From assembly GCA_040079795.1 (NCBI GenBank), contig JBEBJQ010000001.1, forward strand, positions 1 to 64,000: a DNA stretch of 64,000 nt, in the 5' to 3' direction. A model generated the notes under the pieces. That model did no database searches and was not told the DNA's origin. It was given only the letters and a program-made list of their open reading frames with translations. The DNA comes from SXIZ01 sp040079795. GTDB taxonomy: Bacteria; Pseudomonadota; Gammaproteobacteria; Methylococcales; Methylomonadaceae. Of the stretch, positions 43,191 to 53,152 are shown piece by piece. Both the position numbers and the translations under genes were made by a program. Position 1 is the stretch's first letter, and each line of letters begins with the position of its first letter.

Positions 43191-44110
43191 GTTATCAGTA
43201 TTTCATTGTTGATGTATTTACCAAGCAGATTTTTAGTGGCGCACAGATTGCTGTGTTCCCCGAGGCTGAGGGGTTAAACCAACAACAAATGCAAATGGTT
43301 GCCCGTGAGCTGAATTTAACGGAAACCGTGTTTGTATTTCAGAAGAAAGGTGAGGCCGGAAAAAGACGTATGCGCATTTTTTCTCCAAAAGCTGAAATTA
43401 TGTTTGCAGGACATCCGATCATTGCCGCCGCTTATGTTTTGGCAAGTTGTGGCAATATTGTGCTGACTGAAAAATATACCCCGATGATATTTGAACAAAA
43501 CAGCGGCCTAATCAATACTACGATTACTAACGATAATGGTAAGCCCGGCTTTATTCAATTTACCAGTAAAGTATCCCCGATAGTTGATCGCTTTGCGCCG
43601 CCGAATGGTGAGTTAGCTAGTTTTTTATCAATTGCTGAAGTGCAAATTGATACTAAAAAATATTATACCCGTCTGGTATCTTGCGGGTTTCCTTACTTGA
43701 TTGTGCCGGTTTATAACTATGAAACGGTAAGAAGCGCACGTTTTAATTTTCAGGCCTGGAGCCAATCCATAGCACCCCAAACCGCCGCACAAGAGATCCT
43801 TTTGTTTTCTGCCAAAACGCCTTTTAACGATTCCGATTTTAATGCTCGCCTGCTTGGTCCAAATATCAGCGTGCATGATGATCCGCCTGTTGGCACCGCT
43901 ATGCCAGCATTTGCAGCGTATTTATGTTCGTTTGAGCATTTGCAAAAAGGAACCTATACCTTTGCCGTTGATCGCGGTGATGGCAGGAACCGCCGTAGTC
44001 TCATTAATCTGGAGATGGACCATAAGCGGGAAGATTCACTGACCTTCAGAATTGGCGGTGAAGCCGTTATGGTAGCAGAAGGCACTATGACGATCCCTGA
44101 AATGGCATGA
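43187..44110 (+). CDS. PhzF-family isomerase-like protein
   Basis: The 307-residue protein has the two-domain diaminopimelate epimerase-like fold of the PhzF family. The catalytic glutamate region NLTETVFVF (about 44-52) is intact, followed by the RIFSPKAEIMFAGHPIIAAAYVL motif and, in the second half, DDPPVGTAMPAFAAYL. Many PhzF homologues have unknown substrates and are unrelated to phenazines. It overlaps nirD by ATGA, so it is translated with nirBD. I see no reason from known nitrate pathways for this partner. Confidence 0.85.
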   Translation: MSYQYFIVDVFTKQIFSGAQIAVFPEAEGLNQQQMQMVARELNLTETVFVFQKKGEAGKRRMRIFSPKAEIMFAGHPIIAAAYVLASCGNIVLTEKYTPMIFEQNSGLINTTITNDNGKPGFIQFTSKVSPIVDRFAPPNGELASFLSIAEVQIDTKKYYTRLVSCGFPYLIVPVYNYETVRSARFNFQAWSQSIAPQTAAQEILLFSAKTPFNDSDFNARLLGPNISVHDDPPVGTAMPAFAAYLCSFEHLQKGTYTFAVDRGDGRNRRSLINLEMDHKREDSLTFRIGGEAVMVAEGTMTIPEMA

Positions 44111-44290
44111 GCAAATTACAGCTTATAAAAGCTTATCGACAAAACGACCTTTGAGCTTTTCAGCGTGTGGTTCTAAGTCCTCATCCGCAGGAAAGGGGTG
44201 GGTAAGTGGGATTAAAAATCATTTTTAAATCTTCGCTTCCTGCCACACTGAAGAGTTATCAGTTTCGAAGAATTCACTTAGGAGCCTGAG
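44111..44290. other. Spacer inside the nitrate locus
   Basis: The 180-base gap holds a 7-bp inverted repeat (GCAGGAA near 44188 and TTCCTGC near 44239) but no clear terminator or ANTAR hairpin pair. The downstream genes may have their own promoter here. Confidence 0.35.
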
Positions 44291-45511
44291 TTGCAAATGA
44301 AACCCCGTTTAGTTGTCATCGGCAACGGCATGGCTGGCATGCGCACTATTGAAGAGCTGCTCACCGGTGCACCCGATCGATATACCATTACCGTGTTTGG
44401 CGCGGAACCGCACGGCAATTACAATCGCATTATGTTGTCGGCGGTTTTGTCCGGCGATAAAACTCTGGAGGATATTGTCATTAACAACCGCCAATGGTAT
44501 GTGGACAATGGGATACGTTTGTTTGCAGGGGAAGATAAAGCAGTGATGCGTATAGACCGAAAAAATCGCACCGTGATTGCACGCGACGGAACTTTGGCTG
44601 CTTACGACCGGTTGTTGATTGCGACCGGATCAAAAGCAGTAATCCCAGGTGTGCCGGGCAATACATTAGAGGGCGTCATCAGTTTTCGAGACATCGTGGA
44701 TGTCAACAAAATGCTGGAATATGCCGCCCGAGGCCAAAAAGCAGTGGTTTTAGGTGGGGGGTTATTGGGGTTGGAAGCAGCGAATGGACTGGTGCAAAGA
44801 GGTATGGAGGTTACCGTCATTCATAACCACAACATCTTATTGAACCGGCAGCTCGACCAACACGCCGCAAAAATGTTACAAACAGAACTTGAACAAAGGG
44901 GCATCAAATTTCAAATGGCCGCCAAACTTAAAGCTTTGCAGGATGATGGTAACGGTCATATCTGTGCTGTGAGGTTTGAGGATGATAGTGAGCTGGCGTG
45001 CGATCTGTTTATCGCCGCCATCGGCGTCCGTCCGAACATGGCACTGGCGGAAGCTGCCGGTTTGTATTGTGAGCGTGGCATTATAGTCAATGATACGTTG
45101 CAAACCTATGACCCCGGTATCTATGCGGTCGGTGAGTGTATCCAACATCGTGGGCAAACTTTTGGCCTGGTTGCGCCGTTGTTTGAACAGGCAAAAGTCT
45201 GTGCGAATCATTTAAGTGAACATGGTGTTGCTGAATATGTCACTTTGCCGACGGCGACTAAACTGAAAGTAACCGGTATTAATCTATTTTCGGTCGGTGA
45301 TTTTCAGGGGGATGCAAGCGCTGAAACTATTCAGTTCACAGATGCTGCCTTAGGCATTTATAAAAAATTGGTGATCAAAGCGAATCGACTGATCGGTGCG
45401 GTGTTATACGGTGATACCGCTGATGGCGCGTGGTATCAGGAGTTGCTGGAGAAGCAAGAAAATGTATCTGCGCTCAGAGCGGTGTTGATTTTTGGTAAGG
45501 CGTATGTTTAA
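44291..45511 (+). CDS. FAD-dependent electron-transfer subunit of nitrate reductase (NasB-like)
   Basis: The 406-residue pyridine nucleotide-disulfide oxidoreductase resembles the N-terminal half of NirB. It has an FAD motif (VVIGNGMAGMRTIEEL), an NAD motif (VVLGGGLLGLEAANG) and the second FAD segment YDPGIYAVGECIQHRG. It lacks the iron-sulfur and siroheme regions, as expected of proteins passing electrons from NADH to the nitrate reductase. The start is TTG at 44291, 6 bases after AGGAG; the ATG two codons later is too far. It overlaps the nitrate reductase gene by 8 bp. Confidence 0.85.
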   Translation: MQMKPRLVVIGNGMAGMRTIEELLTGAPDRYTITVFGAEPHGNYNRIMLSAVLSGDKTLEDIVINNRQWYVDNGIRLFAGEDKAVMRIDRKNRTVIARDGTLAAYDRLLIATGSKAVIPGVPGNTLEGVISFRDIVDVNKMLEYAARGQKAVVLGGGLLGLEAANGLVQRGMEVTVIHNHNILLNRQLDQHAAKMLQTELEQRGIKFQMAAKLKALQDDGNGHICAVRFEDDSELACDLFIAAIGVRPNMALAEAAGLYCERGIIVNDTLQTYDPGIYAVGECIQHRGQTFGLVAPLFEQAKVCANHLSEHGVAEYVTLPTATKLKVTGINLFSVGDFQGDASAETIQFTDAALGIYKKLVIKANRLIGAVLYGDTADGAWYQELLEKQENVSALRAVLIFGKAYV

Positions 45512-48146
45512 AACCATTCAAACCACTTGTCCATACTGCGGCGTAGGCTGCGGCATTAGCGCCCAAGTCGATGCACTGCAGCACAGTGTTGAAATCAAAG
45601 GAGATAAGTTACATCCGGCTAATTTCGGTCGTCTGTGTTCCAAAGGATCTGCCCTGGGTGACACGGTTAAATTAAAAGGGAGGTTGTTACAGCCAATAGT
45701 GCATGGGCAAACGAGTAGTTGGACGGCAGCATTAGATCTGGTTGCCAATACATTCAAGCGCACCATCGATGCCTATGAGCCTGATTCGGTAGCGATTTAT
45801 GGCTCTGGGCAGCTTTTGACGGAAGACTACTATGTCGCCAACAAGCTGATGAAAGGCTTTATTGGTAGTGGCAACATGGATACCAATAGTCGCTTATGTA
45901 TGTCATCCTCGGTATCAGGGCATAAGCGCGCCTTTGGTTCTGATACGGTGCCGGGTTGCTATGAAGATTTTGAGCACGCCGAGCTTATCGTGTTAATCGG
46001 CTCGAATGCTGCCTGGTGTCATCCCGTCAGCTTTCAGCGGATTCGTGCCGCAAAAGAGCGTAATCCGGCGTTAAAAATTATCGTTATAGACCCCAGAAAA
46101 ACTGCCAGCTGCGATATTGCTGATTTACATTTGCCGATTGCCAGCGGTCGTGATGCTTTTTTATTTAATGGTTTGTTGCAACATCTTAATCAACAGGGGG
46201 CAGTTAATTCCGCTTACATTGAAGCCCATACCGAAGGCTTTATGGATGCGCTGCAAGCAGCAAACTTTACGATTGCACAAGTTGCAGGGCAATGCCATTT
46301 AGAAATAGCAGCTGTGCGGCAGTTTTATGACTGGTTTGCAAGTGTTGATAAGGTTATGAGCCTATACAGTCAGGGCATAAACCAATCTTCGTCCGGCACG
46401 GATAAGGTCAATGCCATTATTAATTGCCACCTGGCGACCGGTAGAATTGGCAAGCCTGGGATGGGGCCGTTTTCATTGACCGGACAACCGAATGCAATGG
46501 GGGGGCGGGAAGTCGGTGGCTTAGCCAATCAATTGGCGGCGCACATGGATTTTTTCAACGCCGATGATATTGACCGGGTCGCACGCTTTTGGGGCAGTCA
46601 GTCAATCGCCAGAAAACCGGGACTTGCCGCAGTCGACCTGTTTGATGCTATCTATGCAGGTAAAGTCAAAGCAGTTTGGATAATGGGCACCAATCCGGTG
46701 GTCTCCATGCCCAATGCCGACAAGGTCAAGCATGCTTTACAACGCTGTGAATTCGTGGTGGTATCTGATTGCATCTCCAATACCGACACCACCGCTCTGG
46801 CGCATGTTCTTTTACCTGCACAAGGTTGGAGCGAAAAAGACGGCACGGTGACCAATTCTGAGCGCTGCATTTCACGTCAACGCGCGCTGTTTACACCCGC
46901 CGGTGATGCGCAGCCGGATTGGTGGGTTATCACGCAAGTTGCGCAACGTATGGGCTTTGCACAGGCTTTTGCCTACGAAAGCCCGGTAGATATTTTCAGG
47001 GAGCACGCCGCACTCTCGGGCTTTGAGAACGCGGGGCAACGTGATTTTGATATTTCCGCCTTTGCGACTATCACCGCACACGCGTATGAAAAATTGCAAC
47101 CGACGCAATGGCCTGTCAATCAAAACCATCCCGAAGGCACCAAGCGATTATTTGCAAATGGGCAGTTTTTTACGGCTTCCGGTAAAGCCCAGTTTATCGC
47201 GGTCAAGCCATGCTTACCGGTTAATAGTCTGGATGCCGCTTATCCGTTGGTTTTAAATACCGGGCGCCTACGCGACCAATGGCATACCATGACCCGCACG
47301 GCGCTGGCGACTAAACTGAACCAGCATCGGCCTGAGCCTTTTGTAGAAATTCACCCGCGGGATGCTGAACAGTTCGGCTTGAGCCATAACGGTTTGGCGC
47401 GGATTACCAGTCAATGGGGGCAGATGTTGGTGCGGGTACGGGTTACAGATTCCCAAAAGCCGGGTAACTTGTTTGTACCAATGCACTGGACAGAGCAATA
47501 TGCCAGTCAAGGGCGGATGGGCGCACTGGTTAATCCGGTGTTTGATCCTTATTCCAAACAGCCGGAAAGCAAGCACACCCCAGTTAACATCAAAGCCTAT
47601 CGACCTGCCTGGACAGGCTTTATGTTCTCGCGTAGTGAATTAAACCTGAATAACATCGAATATTGGGTAAAAATTAATAGCAACTCTGTTTATCGTTATG
47701 AGCTGGCAGGTGATACCTTACCCCCCGATTGCCTAGTCTGGGCTAAAAACCTGTTGCATCCTACAGATCAAGACGATATCCATTGGCAGGAATACCAGGA
47801 TAATGGACAAGGCCAATACCGCGTGGCGCGTATTATTAATCAGCGTTTAGAGAGTTTACTGTTTATTAGTACACAGCGCCTGCTGCCGGAACGGAACTGG
47901 TTAAGCAGTTTGTTTGCGCAACCGGAAATAACTCCAGCCGAACGCAAATCACTGCTATTAGGTCTGCCGCCTGCTGGCGTGCCGGACGTTGGTGCCATCA
48001 TCTGTGCCTGTTTTAATGTCGGCGCTAAAACCATCAGCGCCGCGATTAAAGAACGTAGCCTAAAAACCCATCAGGAGGTTGGACAGTGCCTGAAGGCGGG
48101 GACGAATTGCGGGTCTTGTATTCCGGAGATTAAGGCGTTACTGTAA
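45504..48146 (+). CDS. nasA: Assimilatory nitrate reductase catalytic subunit
   Basis: This cytosolic molybdopterin enzyme of about 880 residues reduces nitrate to nitrite. The N-terminal [4Fe-4S] cysteines are in TTCPYCGVGCG and LCSKGSALG, then the bis-MGD domains (YGSGQLLTEDYY, MGTNPVVSMPNADK, NTGRLRDQWHTMTRT). A C-terminal BFD-type [2Fe-2S] domain (ICACFNVGAKTI and CLKAGTNCGSC) suits direct electron input from the FAD protein encoded just upstream. The ATG at 45504 follows AAGG and overlaps the previous gene by 8 bp. Confidence 0.95.
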   Translation: MFKTIQTTCPYCGVGCGISAQVDALQHSVEIKGDKLHPANFGRLCSKGSALGDTVKLKGRLLQPIVHGQTSSWTAALDLVANTFKRTIDAYEPDSVAIYGSGQLLTEDYYVANKLMKGFIGSGNMDTNSRLCMSSSVSGHKRAFGSDTVPGCYEDFEHAELIVLIGSNAAWCHPVSFQRIRAAKERNPALKIIVIDPRKTASCDIADLHLPIASGRDAFLFNGLLQHLNQQGAVNSAYIEAHTEGFMDALQAANFTIAQVAGQCHLEIAAVRQFYDWFASVDKVMSLYSQGINQSSSGTDKVNAIINCHLATGRIGKPGMGPFSLTGQPNAMGGREVGGLANQLAAHMDFFNADDIDRVARFWGSQSIARKPGLAAVDLFDAIYAGKVKAVWIMGTNPVVSMPNADKVKHALQRCEFVVVSDCISNTDTTALAHVLLPAQGWSEKDGTVTNSERCISRQRALFTPAGDAQPDWWVITQVAQRMGFAQAFAYESPVDIFREHAALSGFENAGQRDFDISAFATITAHAYEKLQPTQWPVNQNHPEGTKRLFANGQFFTASGKAQFIAVKPCLPVNSLDAAYPLVLNTGRLRDQWHTMTRTALATKLNQHRPEPFVEIHPRDAEQFGLSHNGLARITSQWGQMLVRVRVTDSQKPGNLFVPMHWTEQYASQGRMGALVNPVFDPYSKQPESKHTPVNIKAYRPAWTGFMFSRSELNLNNIEYWVKINSNSVYRYELAGDTLPPDCLVWAKNLLHPTDQDDIHWQEYQDNGQGQYRVARIINQRLESLLFISTQRLLPERNWLSSLFAQPEITPAERKSLLLGLPPAGVPDVGAIICACFNVGAKTISAAIKERSLKTHQEVGQCLKAGTNCGSCIPEIKALL

Positions 48147-48168
48147 GCGTATAGTATTTGTTGCGTTA

Positions 48169-51100
48169 TCAATCAATAACGTCTGTAGGTTTGAGAGGGT
48201 TCGCTTTATTGAGCCAATGTAACAGAATTGAATAGAGCGCATCTGGAGGCACTGGTTTACTGATGTGATCATTCATGCCAGCCAGTAAACAGCGCTGCCG
48301 GTCTTCTTCGAAGGCGTTGGCGGTCATCGCCAGAATCGGGATCAACGACATGCCCGGTAACTGACGAATGGCACGGGTGGCATCCAGCCCATCCATAACA
48401 GGCATTTGTACATCCATTAAGATGAGCGCGTATTCGCCGCTACGGGCCATAGCGACTGCTTCTTTACCGTTATTGGCAATATCTGTTATCAATCCGGCAT
48501 CAGCTAATAAATACTGGGCTACTTCCTGATTGATAGGATCATCTTCCGCCACCAGCACGCGTATGCCAGGGAAGCAACGTGCCAGGGTTTTTCTTGGCGG
48601 CTCGGTTTTTAGCCTACTATCAGCTTGCCGGGTATCAATGCCTCGTTTGAGCCTCGCGGTCATCCAGAAGCTGCTGCCGACACCGGCTTCGCTTATCACC
48701 CCGACATCGCCGCCCATTAGCATGGCTAAGCGTTTAGAGATAATCAGGCCGAGACCAGATCCGCCATATTTACGGGTTATTGAATCGTCAGCCTGGGTAA
48801 AAGCGTTGAATAACCTGGCCTGCTGCTCTGGGCTGAGGCCAATGCCCTGATCGGTAATTTCAAAATGGAGCAACAGGCTGTAGTTTTCTTCTTTGACAAC
48901 GGTGCCTCGTACCGTAATTTTCCCGTGTTCGGAAAATTTAATGGCGTTGCTAACCAAGTTGAGTAAAATTTGTTTCAGACGCAAAGCGTCGCCACACAAA
49001 AGATCAGGTAGCTTAGGGGCAGGCTCTATGTCCAGTGACAAATCTAAACCTTTGGCTAGCACTTGTTCATCCTGCATGCGGAAGATGTCATCCAGCAATT
49101 GGGTAAGAGAGAAATTCTGTTCTTCCAGTGTCAGGCGGTCGGCTTCGATTCTGGAAATGTTGAGAATGTCATTGATGATGGCAAGTAGGTGTCTGGAAGC
49201 CTGCATGCTCTTGCCGAGATGATCAATTTGTTTTGGGTCGGTGGCACGATGCAGCGCTAATTCGGTCATACCTATAATGCCATTCATCGGCGTCCGCAGT
49301 TCATGGCTCATATTGGCTAGAAAGGTACTTTTGGCGCGGCTCGCGGCTTCTGCTGCATCCCTGGCGGCTGCGAGTTCAGTGGTTCGCGAATACACAAGGG
49401 CTTCGAGGTGGTTGCGGTGTTGCTCAAGTTCTACTTCGCCCCGTTTGCGTTCGGTGATGTTACGGAAAGTCCAGATTCGTCCGTAGTATTTACCATCCTT
49501 GTCCAGAACAGGGGCTGAGTAGCTCTCCAAAATCGTGCCATCAAGTAACTCAATTTCATCCTGACTTATTTCAGTGGGATGCGAGTAGAAATAAGCGATT
49601 TTCTCTGCGTATTCTTGGGGATGCTTCGTTAAGCCCATTATGAACTTGGTTTGAATTGTATCGTTAGGGTCCTCCGCGATCTCGCGTGGGATTTTCCATA
49701 ACTCAGCCAAGCGTTCATTTTGGAGTACTTTCATGCCTGAGCTGTCCACCACGAGAATTCCGTCGAGCGGGGAGTCCACCATTGCTTCGAAGAAGGCCGT
49801 CCGTGAGCGCAGGGCTTCTTCGGCCTGTTTACGCGCAGTGATGTCGGTGATGAAACCATGCCAGAGTACGCCGCCGTCGGCTTCCCGTTCCGGTAAGGCG
49901 TTACCAAGCAACCAGCGCACCGTGCCATCTTCAAACTTAGCTCGATATTCATGGTGCCAAGGGGTTAGGTGTTGCGCTGATGTTTGGACAGAAGCGCTTA
50001 CGTTGTCATAGTCATCTGGATGAATAATGGCAAATACCTTGGCGGCATCTTCGCGAACTTCTTCCGGATTCACTCGATATATTTCACGAATGCCGTCGCT
50101 GGCATAGGGGAAACAGGACGAGCCATCAGGGCGGATGCGATATTGGTAAACAACCCCAGGTACCCGACTGGCAATTTTTTGGAGACGATTTATTAGTTCT
50201 TCCTGAACATTTTCGAATTGCTTGCGCTCGGTAATGTTCTGCACAATTCCAAACATTCGGACCGGTTTCCCGTTTGCATCCCGTTGTGCACGTCCTGCTG
50301 AACGAAACCAAGTAACTTCAATGCCTTTGGTTATTGCCCGATACTCTACATCGTATTTTGTGTCGTAATCAAGATGTGACTGCGTTGCATCAAGCACGCG
50401 TTGTAAGTCTTCAGGATGAATAATCGCCAGAAAATCCTCCCAGGTCGGCTCAGTCAAAATGGGATTGCCCAACATTTTTACAGCCTGTTCAGACCAAATT
50501 TGTTTGTTTGTGCACAAATCGGCCTCCCATGTGCCAATTTCTCCATTAATCTGGCAGAGCCGCAAATGATTTTCGCTTGCTTGTAAAGCCTGTTGTGCTT
50601 GCTTGCGTTCGATTTGCCGCAGATAGAGAAAATATCCGGCGATGCACAAAAACACCATTACGCCAGGAATAATAACCTTCAGCGAGTCGCGGAGGCTAAG
50701 TTCTTTGTCCTCATAGACGCCAAACCATTTATCGTAAAGGCGGTTATACGTCCCATTCGACTTGATAAGTGCCAGCCCTTCGTTGATCTGGCTTAACAAG
50801 TCAGACTGTCCCTCTGGCACAGCAAAGGCGAATTTTTGCGCAAATCCGGTCTCGGCTTTGAGTGCCTTGATGTTGCCCAATCCCAGCTTCTGAAGGGTTT
50901 GCATCCCAGTCAATTTGCTTAATAGCATGGCATCGTACTGGCCTGACGCTAACAAACGCAGGCCTTGTGCGGCATTATCGACCAGAACCAGTTGTTCCTT
51001 CCAGCCTTTAGACACTGCGTAGTCGTGCGCCAGATCGGCGTTAAGTACGATAATAGATTTTCCGGTAAGATCGTCTTCCGAAACTATCTTAAACTCGCTC

Positions 51101-51591
51101 GTGCGTACGAAAATTGCCCCATGGACGATAACATGCGGTACGGTAAAATCAGCAAAATGATTCCGCTCATCCGAAATGGCCAGGTTAATCAAAACATCAA
51201 TTTTGCCGCCTTTAAATGCTTGCAAAAGCTCACCGAAGGGTCTTACGTGAGTGCTATAGTCCAGGCCAACTTCAGTTGCCACGGCTTTCCATAAGTCGAC
51301 GGTAAAGCCGCTGGCGCTTTCATCCGTCATACCTATGGCGAAAGGCGGGAAGTCTTGTTCGCTGCCGACAATTAGGGTGTTTTGGTGTGTCTGAATGCCG
51401 GGGGCGGATTGCTCTGCGTTGGCATTGACGCTGGCTTGAGTGGTCGAAGTCCAGGCTTCTGCTGGGCTACTTGTTAATAAAAAAAACCAGTAGACAATAA
51501 GGAATATCAAAAAGCCTGAACCGGCTTTCTCCCGAATAATCGGATAAGCAGCAGTTATTTCAGATGTTAAGCGAGGGTGGTTGGGCATCAC
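48169..51591 (-). CDS. Hybrid sensor histidine kinase with periplasmic solute-binding and PAS domains
   Basis: In this 1140-residue membrane protein, an N-terminal hydrophobic segment (about 26-44) precedes a bacterial solute-binding family 3 domain (about 72-296, LIVGSEQDFPPFAIG, GFTVDLWKAVA, GKIDVLINLA) and a second transmembrane helix (about 308-328). Next come three PAS domains, the HisKA phosphoacceptor in NMSHELRTPMNGIIG, an ATPase domain (NLVSNAIKFSE, GSGLGLIISKRL) and a receiver (LILMDVQMPVMDG). The layout is BvgS-like. It converges on nasA with a 22-bp gap. The ligand is unknown, and no partner regulator is adjacent. Confidence 0.9.
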   Translation of the reverse strand: MMPNHPRLTSEITAAYPIIREKAGSGFLIFLIVYWFFLLTSSPAEAWTSTTQASVNANAEQSAPGIQTHQNTLIVGSEQDFPPFAIGMTDESASGFTVDLWKAVATEVGLDYSTHVRPFGELLQAFKGGKIDVLINLAISDERNHFADFTVPHVIVHGAIFVRTSEFKIVSEDDLTGKSIIVLNADLAHDYAVSKGWKEQLVLVDNAAQGLRLLASGQYDAMLLSKLTGMQTLQKLGLGNIKALKAETGFAQKFAFAVPEGQSDLLSQINEGLALIKSNGTYNRLYDKWFGVYEDKELSLRDSLKVIIPGVMVFLCIAGYFLYLRQIERKQAQQALQASENHLRLCQINGEIGTWEADLCTNKQIWSEQAVKMLGNPILTEPTWEDFLAIIHPEDLQRVLDATQSHLDYDTKYDVEYRAITKGIEVTWFRSAGRAQRDANGKPVRMFGIVQNITERKQFENVQEELINRLQKIASRVPGVVYQYRIRPDGSSCFPYASDGIREIYRVNPEEVREDAAKVFAIIHPDDYDNVSASVQTSAQHLTPWHHEYRAKFEDGTVRWLLGNALPEREADGGVLWHGFITDITARKQAEEALRSRTAFFEAMVDSPLDGILVVDSSGMKVLQNERLAELWKIPREIAEDPNDTIQTKFIMGLTKHPQEYAEKIAYFYSHPTEISQDEIELLDGTILESYSAPVLDKDGKYYGRIWTFRNITERKRGEVELEQHRNHLEALVYSRTTELAAARDAAEAASRAKSTFLANMSHELRTPMNGIIGMTELALHRATDPKQIDHLGKSMQASRHLLAIINDILNISRIEADRLTLEEQNFSLTQLLDDIFRMQDEQVLAKGLDLSLDIEPAPKLPDLLCGDALRLKQILLNLVSNAIKFSEHGKITVRGTVVKEENYSLLLHFEITDQGIGLSPEQQARLFNAFTQADDSITRKYGGSGLGLIISKRLAMLMGGDVGVISEAGVGSSFWMTARLKRGIDTRQADSRLKTEPPRKTLARCFPGIRVLVAEDDPINQEVAQYLLADAGLITDIANNGKEAVAMARSGEYALILMDVQMPVMDGLDATRAIRQLPGMSLIPILAMTANAFEEDRQRCLLAGMNDHISKPVPPDALYSILLHWLNKANPLKPTDVID

Positions 51592-52014
51592 AATGATTTT
51601 TTAACAAAAGATGGGCTGTATAACACGCTATTTTAAGATAATAAGTGTTTGGGTTGATGTTTAAAGCGCATGAAAATTACGTTTAATGGTTTAGACAAAA
51701 AGAGCGAAAACCGTTTGATTCTACAAGCTTAGTAGAATAAGCCTAAAAAACAATGGGGATGCTTATTGACAGAGCCCTTGGTATGTCAAACAGCAGCTTA
51801 AAAGCTAACCTGCCTGCCTTTAGCGGTGCGTTTTTCAATCTTATACCCGATTAGCCAAAAATGATTAAAAGCTTAGCAAAATGAATACAATATGAATATA
51901 TTGTATCCAAAAAGGAAATTATTCATATATACCTAGTACCATTGTAAACAATGGCATTCGTGACTATAGTTAAAGTGCAGTAAGAACTTTTAACTTTAAA
52001 TTGAGGATTTAGTC
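51592..52014. other. Divergent intergenic region with several palindromes
   Basis: Three inverted repeats are visible. ATTCTAC-aagctta-GTAGAAT lies at 51718-51738, ATACAATAT-gaat-ATATTGTAT at 51885-51906, and CCATTG-taaa-CAATGG at 51939-51954. The last two are upstream of the small gene at 52015 and look like operator sites. No ORF is supported here. Confidence 0.5.
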
Positions 52015-52188
52015 ATGAATGACTTTCACAAAGATATATCGATAGGCGCATTATTTGTAACGGGTATGTTCGGCTTTATGTCGGGCGAATTTATTATTTC
52101 ATCTGCTTTGTTTGCCGCGGCTTCAATTGCCAGCAACGTTAAATTAAGCCATAACCGGGTTGATGCGAGAGATACTTTATGCGATTGA
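52015..52188 (+). CDS. Small hydrophobic protein (57 residues)
   Basis: ATG at 52015 follows GAGGA at 8 bases, and a strong intrinsic terminator follows the stop, so this is a well-supported small gene. The product starts MNDFHKDISIGALFVTGMFG, then SGEFIISSALFAAASIASN, and ends KLSHNRVDARDTLCD. Most of it is one or two hydrophobic helices, so it is probably a small membrane protein. I do not recognise a family. The palindromes upstream suggest regulated expression. Confidence 0.65.
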   Translation: MNDFHKDISIGALFVTGMFGFMSGEFIISSALFAAASIASNVKLSHNRVDARDTLCD

Positions 52189-52226
52189 CGTTTTTATCTA
52201 AACGGCTTCACGTAAATATTCTGAAG

Positions 52227-52260
52227 ACGCCTAAGACTTAACGGTCTTGGGCGTTTTTTA
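52227..52260 (+). terminator. Intrinsic terminator of the small hydrophobic protein gene
   Basis: ACGCCTAAGAC and GTCTTGGGCGT form an 11-bp stem with one G-U pair around TTAACG, followed directly by a run of T residues. Confidence 0.85.
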
Positions 52261-52548
52261 TTCATCAAGGGTAAACGTTAATACTTCAAATTCAATAGCA
52301 TCGGCCTAAATTCCTGTTCATACGGCTAGAATACGTCTCCAAAAGCAGCTTGTAATTTTCTGTTGCTGCGAGAGTGGCAGGGTTATTTATAGTTCAGTCA
52401 TTTTAATCGCTCAATTTTGAGCAGCTCCTGGCAGATTTCTAATCAGTCATCCAAACCCTTCTTTATGCATGTCAAGCCAGGCTCTTGGCTAGCGACTATC
52501 TTAGCGGTAATTGCGCCAGTCCGTTTATAGCGTATTATCAAACGACGG
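52261..52548. other. Intergenic spacer, no gene seen
   Basis: Between convergent genes. It has a small hairpin (GCCAGGCTCTTGGC near 52470) but no ORF with start signals. Confidence 0.4.
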
Positions 52549-52986
52549 TTAATTAACTCCGTAATGCTGTTCATAGCCTTTGGTTAAATTATACCCTTCA
52601 TTGTTGAATACATCGGCTACAAAAAACAAACGCATATCTACAATCCAAGCCACTTTCTTTTGCTGATTGTGCTCTATCATGATGGTTGAAAGTTTAGGGT
52701 TGTCATCAATAATCTGAGTCACAATTGTCTTCGGGTTGGAAACCTCTTCTTGCAGTGCTGCGGTCACAATACGCTGGGCTGAATCCATTGTCAGGGTTGA
52801 CTGTGTAACTGGTAAAGCAGCGAGTTTTTCATTTTTAAGTGCATGTGCATCAAAATAACCAACATCGTAAACAAGCTTATAGGATACGCCCAGCAGCATT
52901 ACACCAGCCCAAACAGAGAGGCCAATTTTTAATCGTCTTCTAACGCGAGGATTTGATAGTCTTTTTAAATTAACGAGGATGGCCAT
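52549..52986 (-). CDS. Hypothetical membrane-anchored protein
   Basis: The 145-residue protein starts with a very basic segment (MAILVNLKRL, NPRVRRRLKIG), then one transmembrane helix (LSVWAGVMLLGVSYKLVYDVGY). A soluble C-terminal part probably faces the periplasm, with the segment VAWIVDMRLFFVADVFNNEGYNL. No family recognised. It is monocistronic as far as can be seen, and downstream of the large gene at 53529 on the same strand. Confidence 0.55.
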   Translation of the reverse strand: MAILVNLKRLSNPRVRRRLKIGLSVWAGVMLLGVSYKLVYDVGYFDAHALKNEKLAALPVTQSTLTMDSAQRIVTAALQEEVSNPKTIVTQIIDDNPKLSTIMIEHNQQKKVAWIVDMRLFFVADVFNNEGYNLTKGYEQHYGVN

Positions 52987-53152
52987 ATATTTTTATTGCG
53001 GTTCCTTAATTTTATGAGTGATTATTTAACAACTAAACTGGATAGGGTAAGGCGTCAGGATAGGACAGGATATACATGGAAACCCCAAGATAGCATTTTG
53101 GGCTTAAGTCACAAATAATACTATGTAAAAATTTATAGCTAAATGGCCACAC

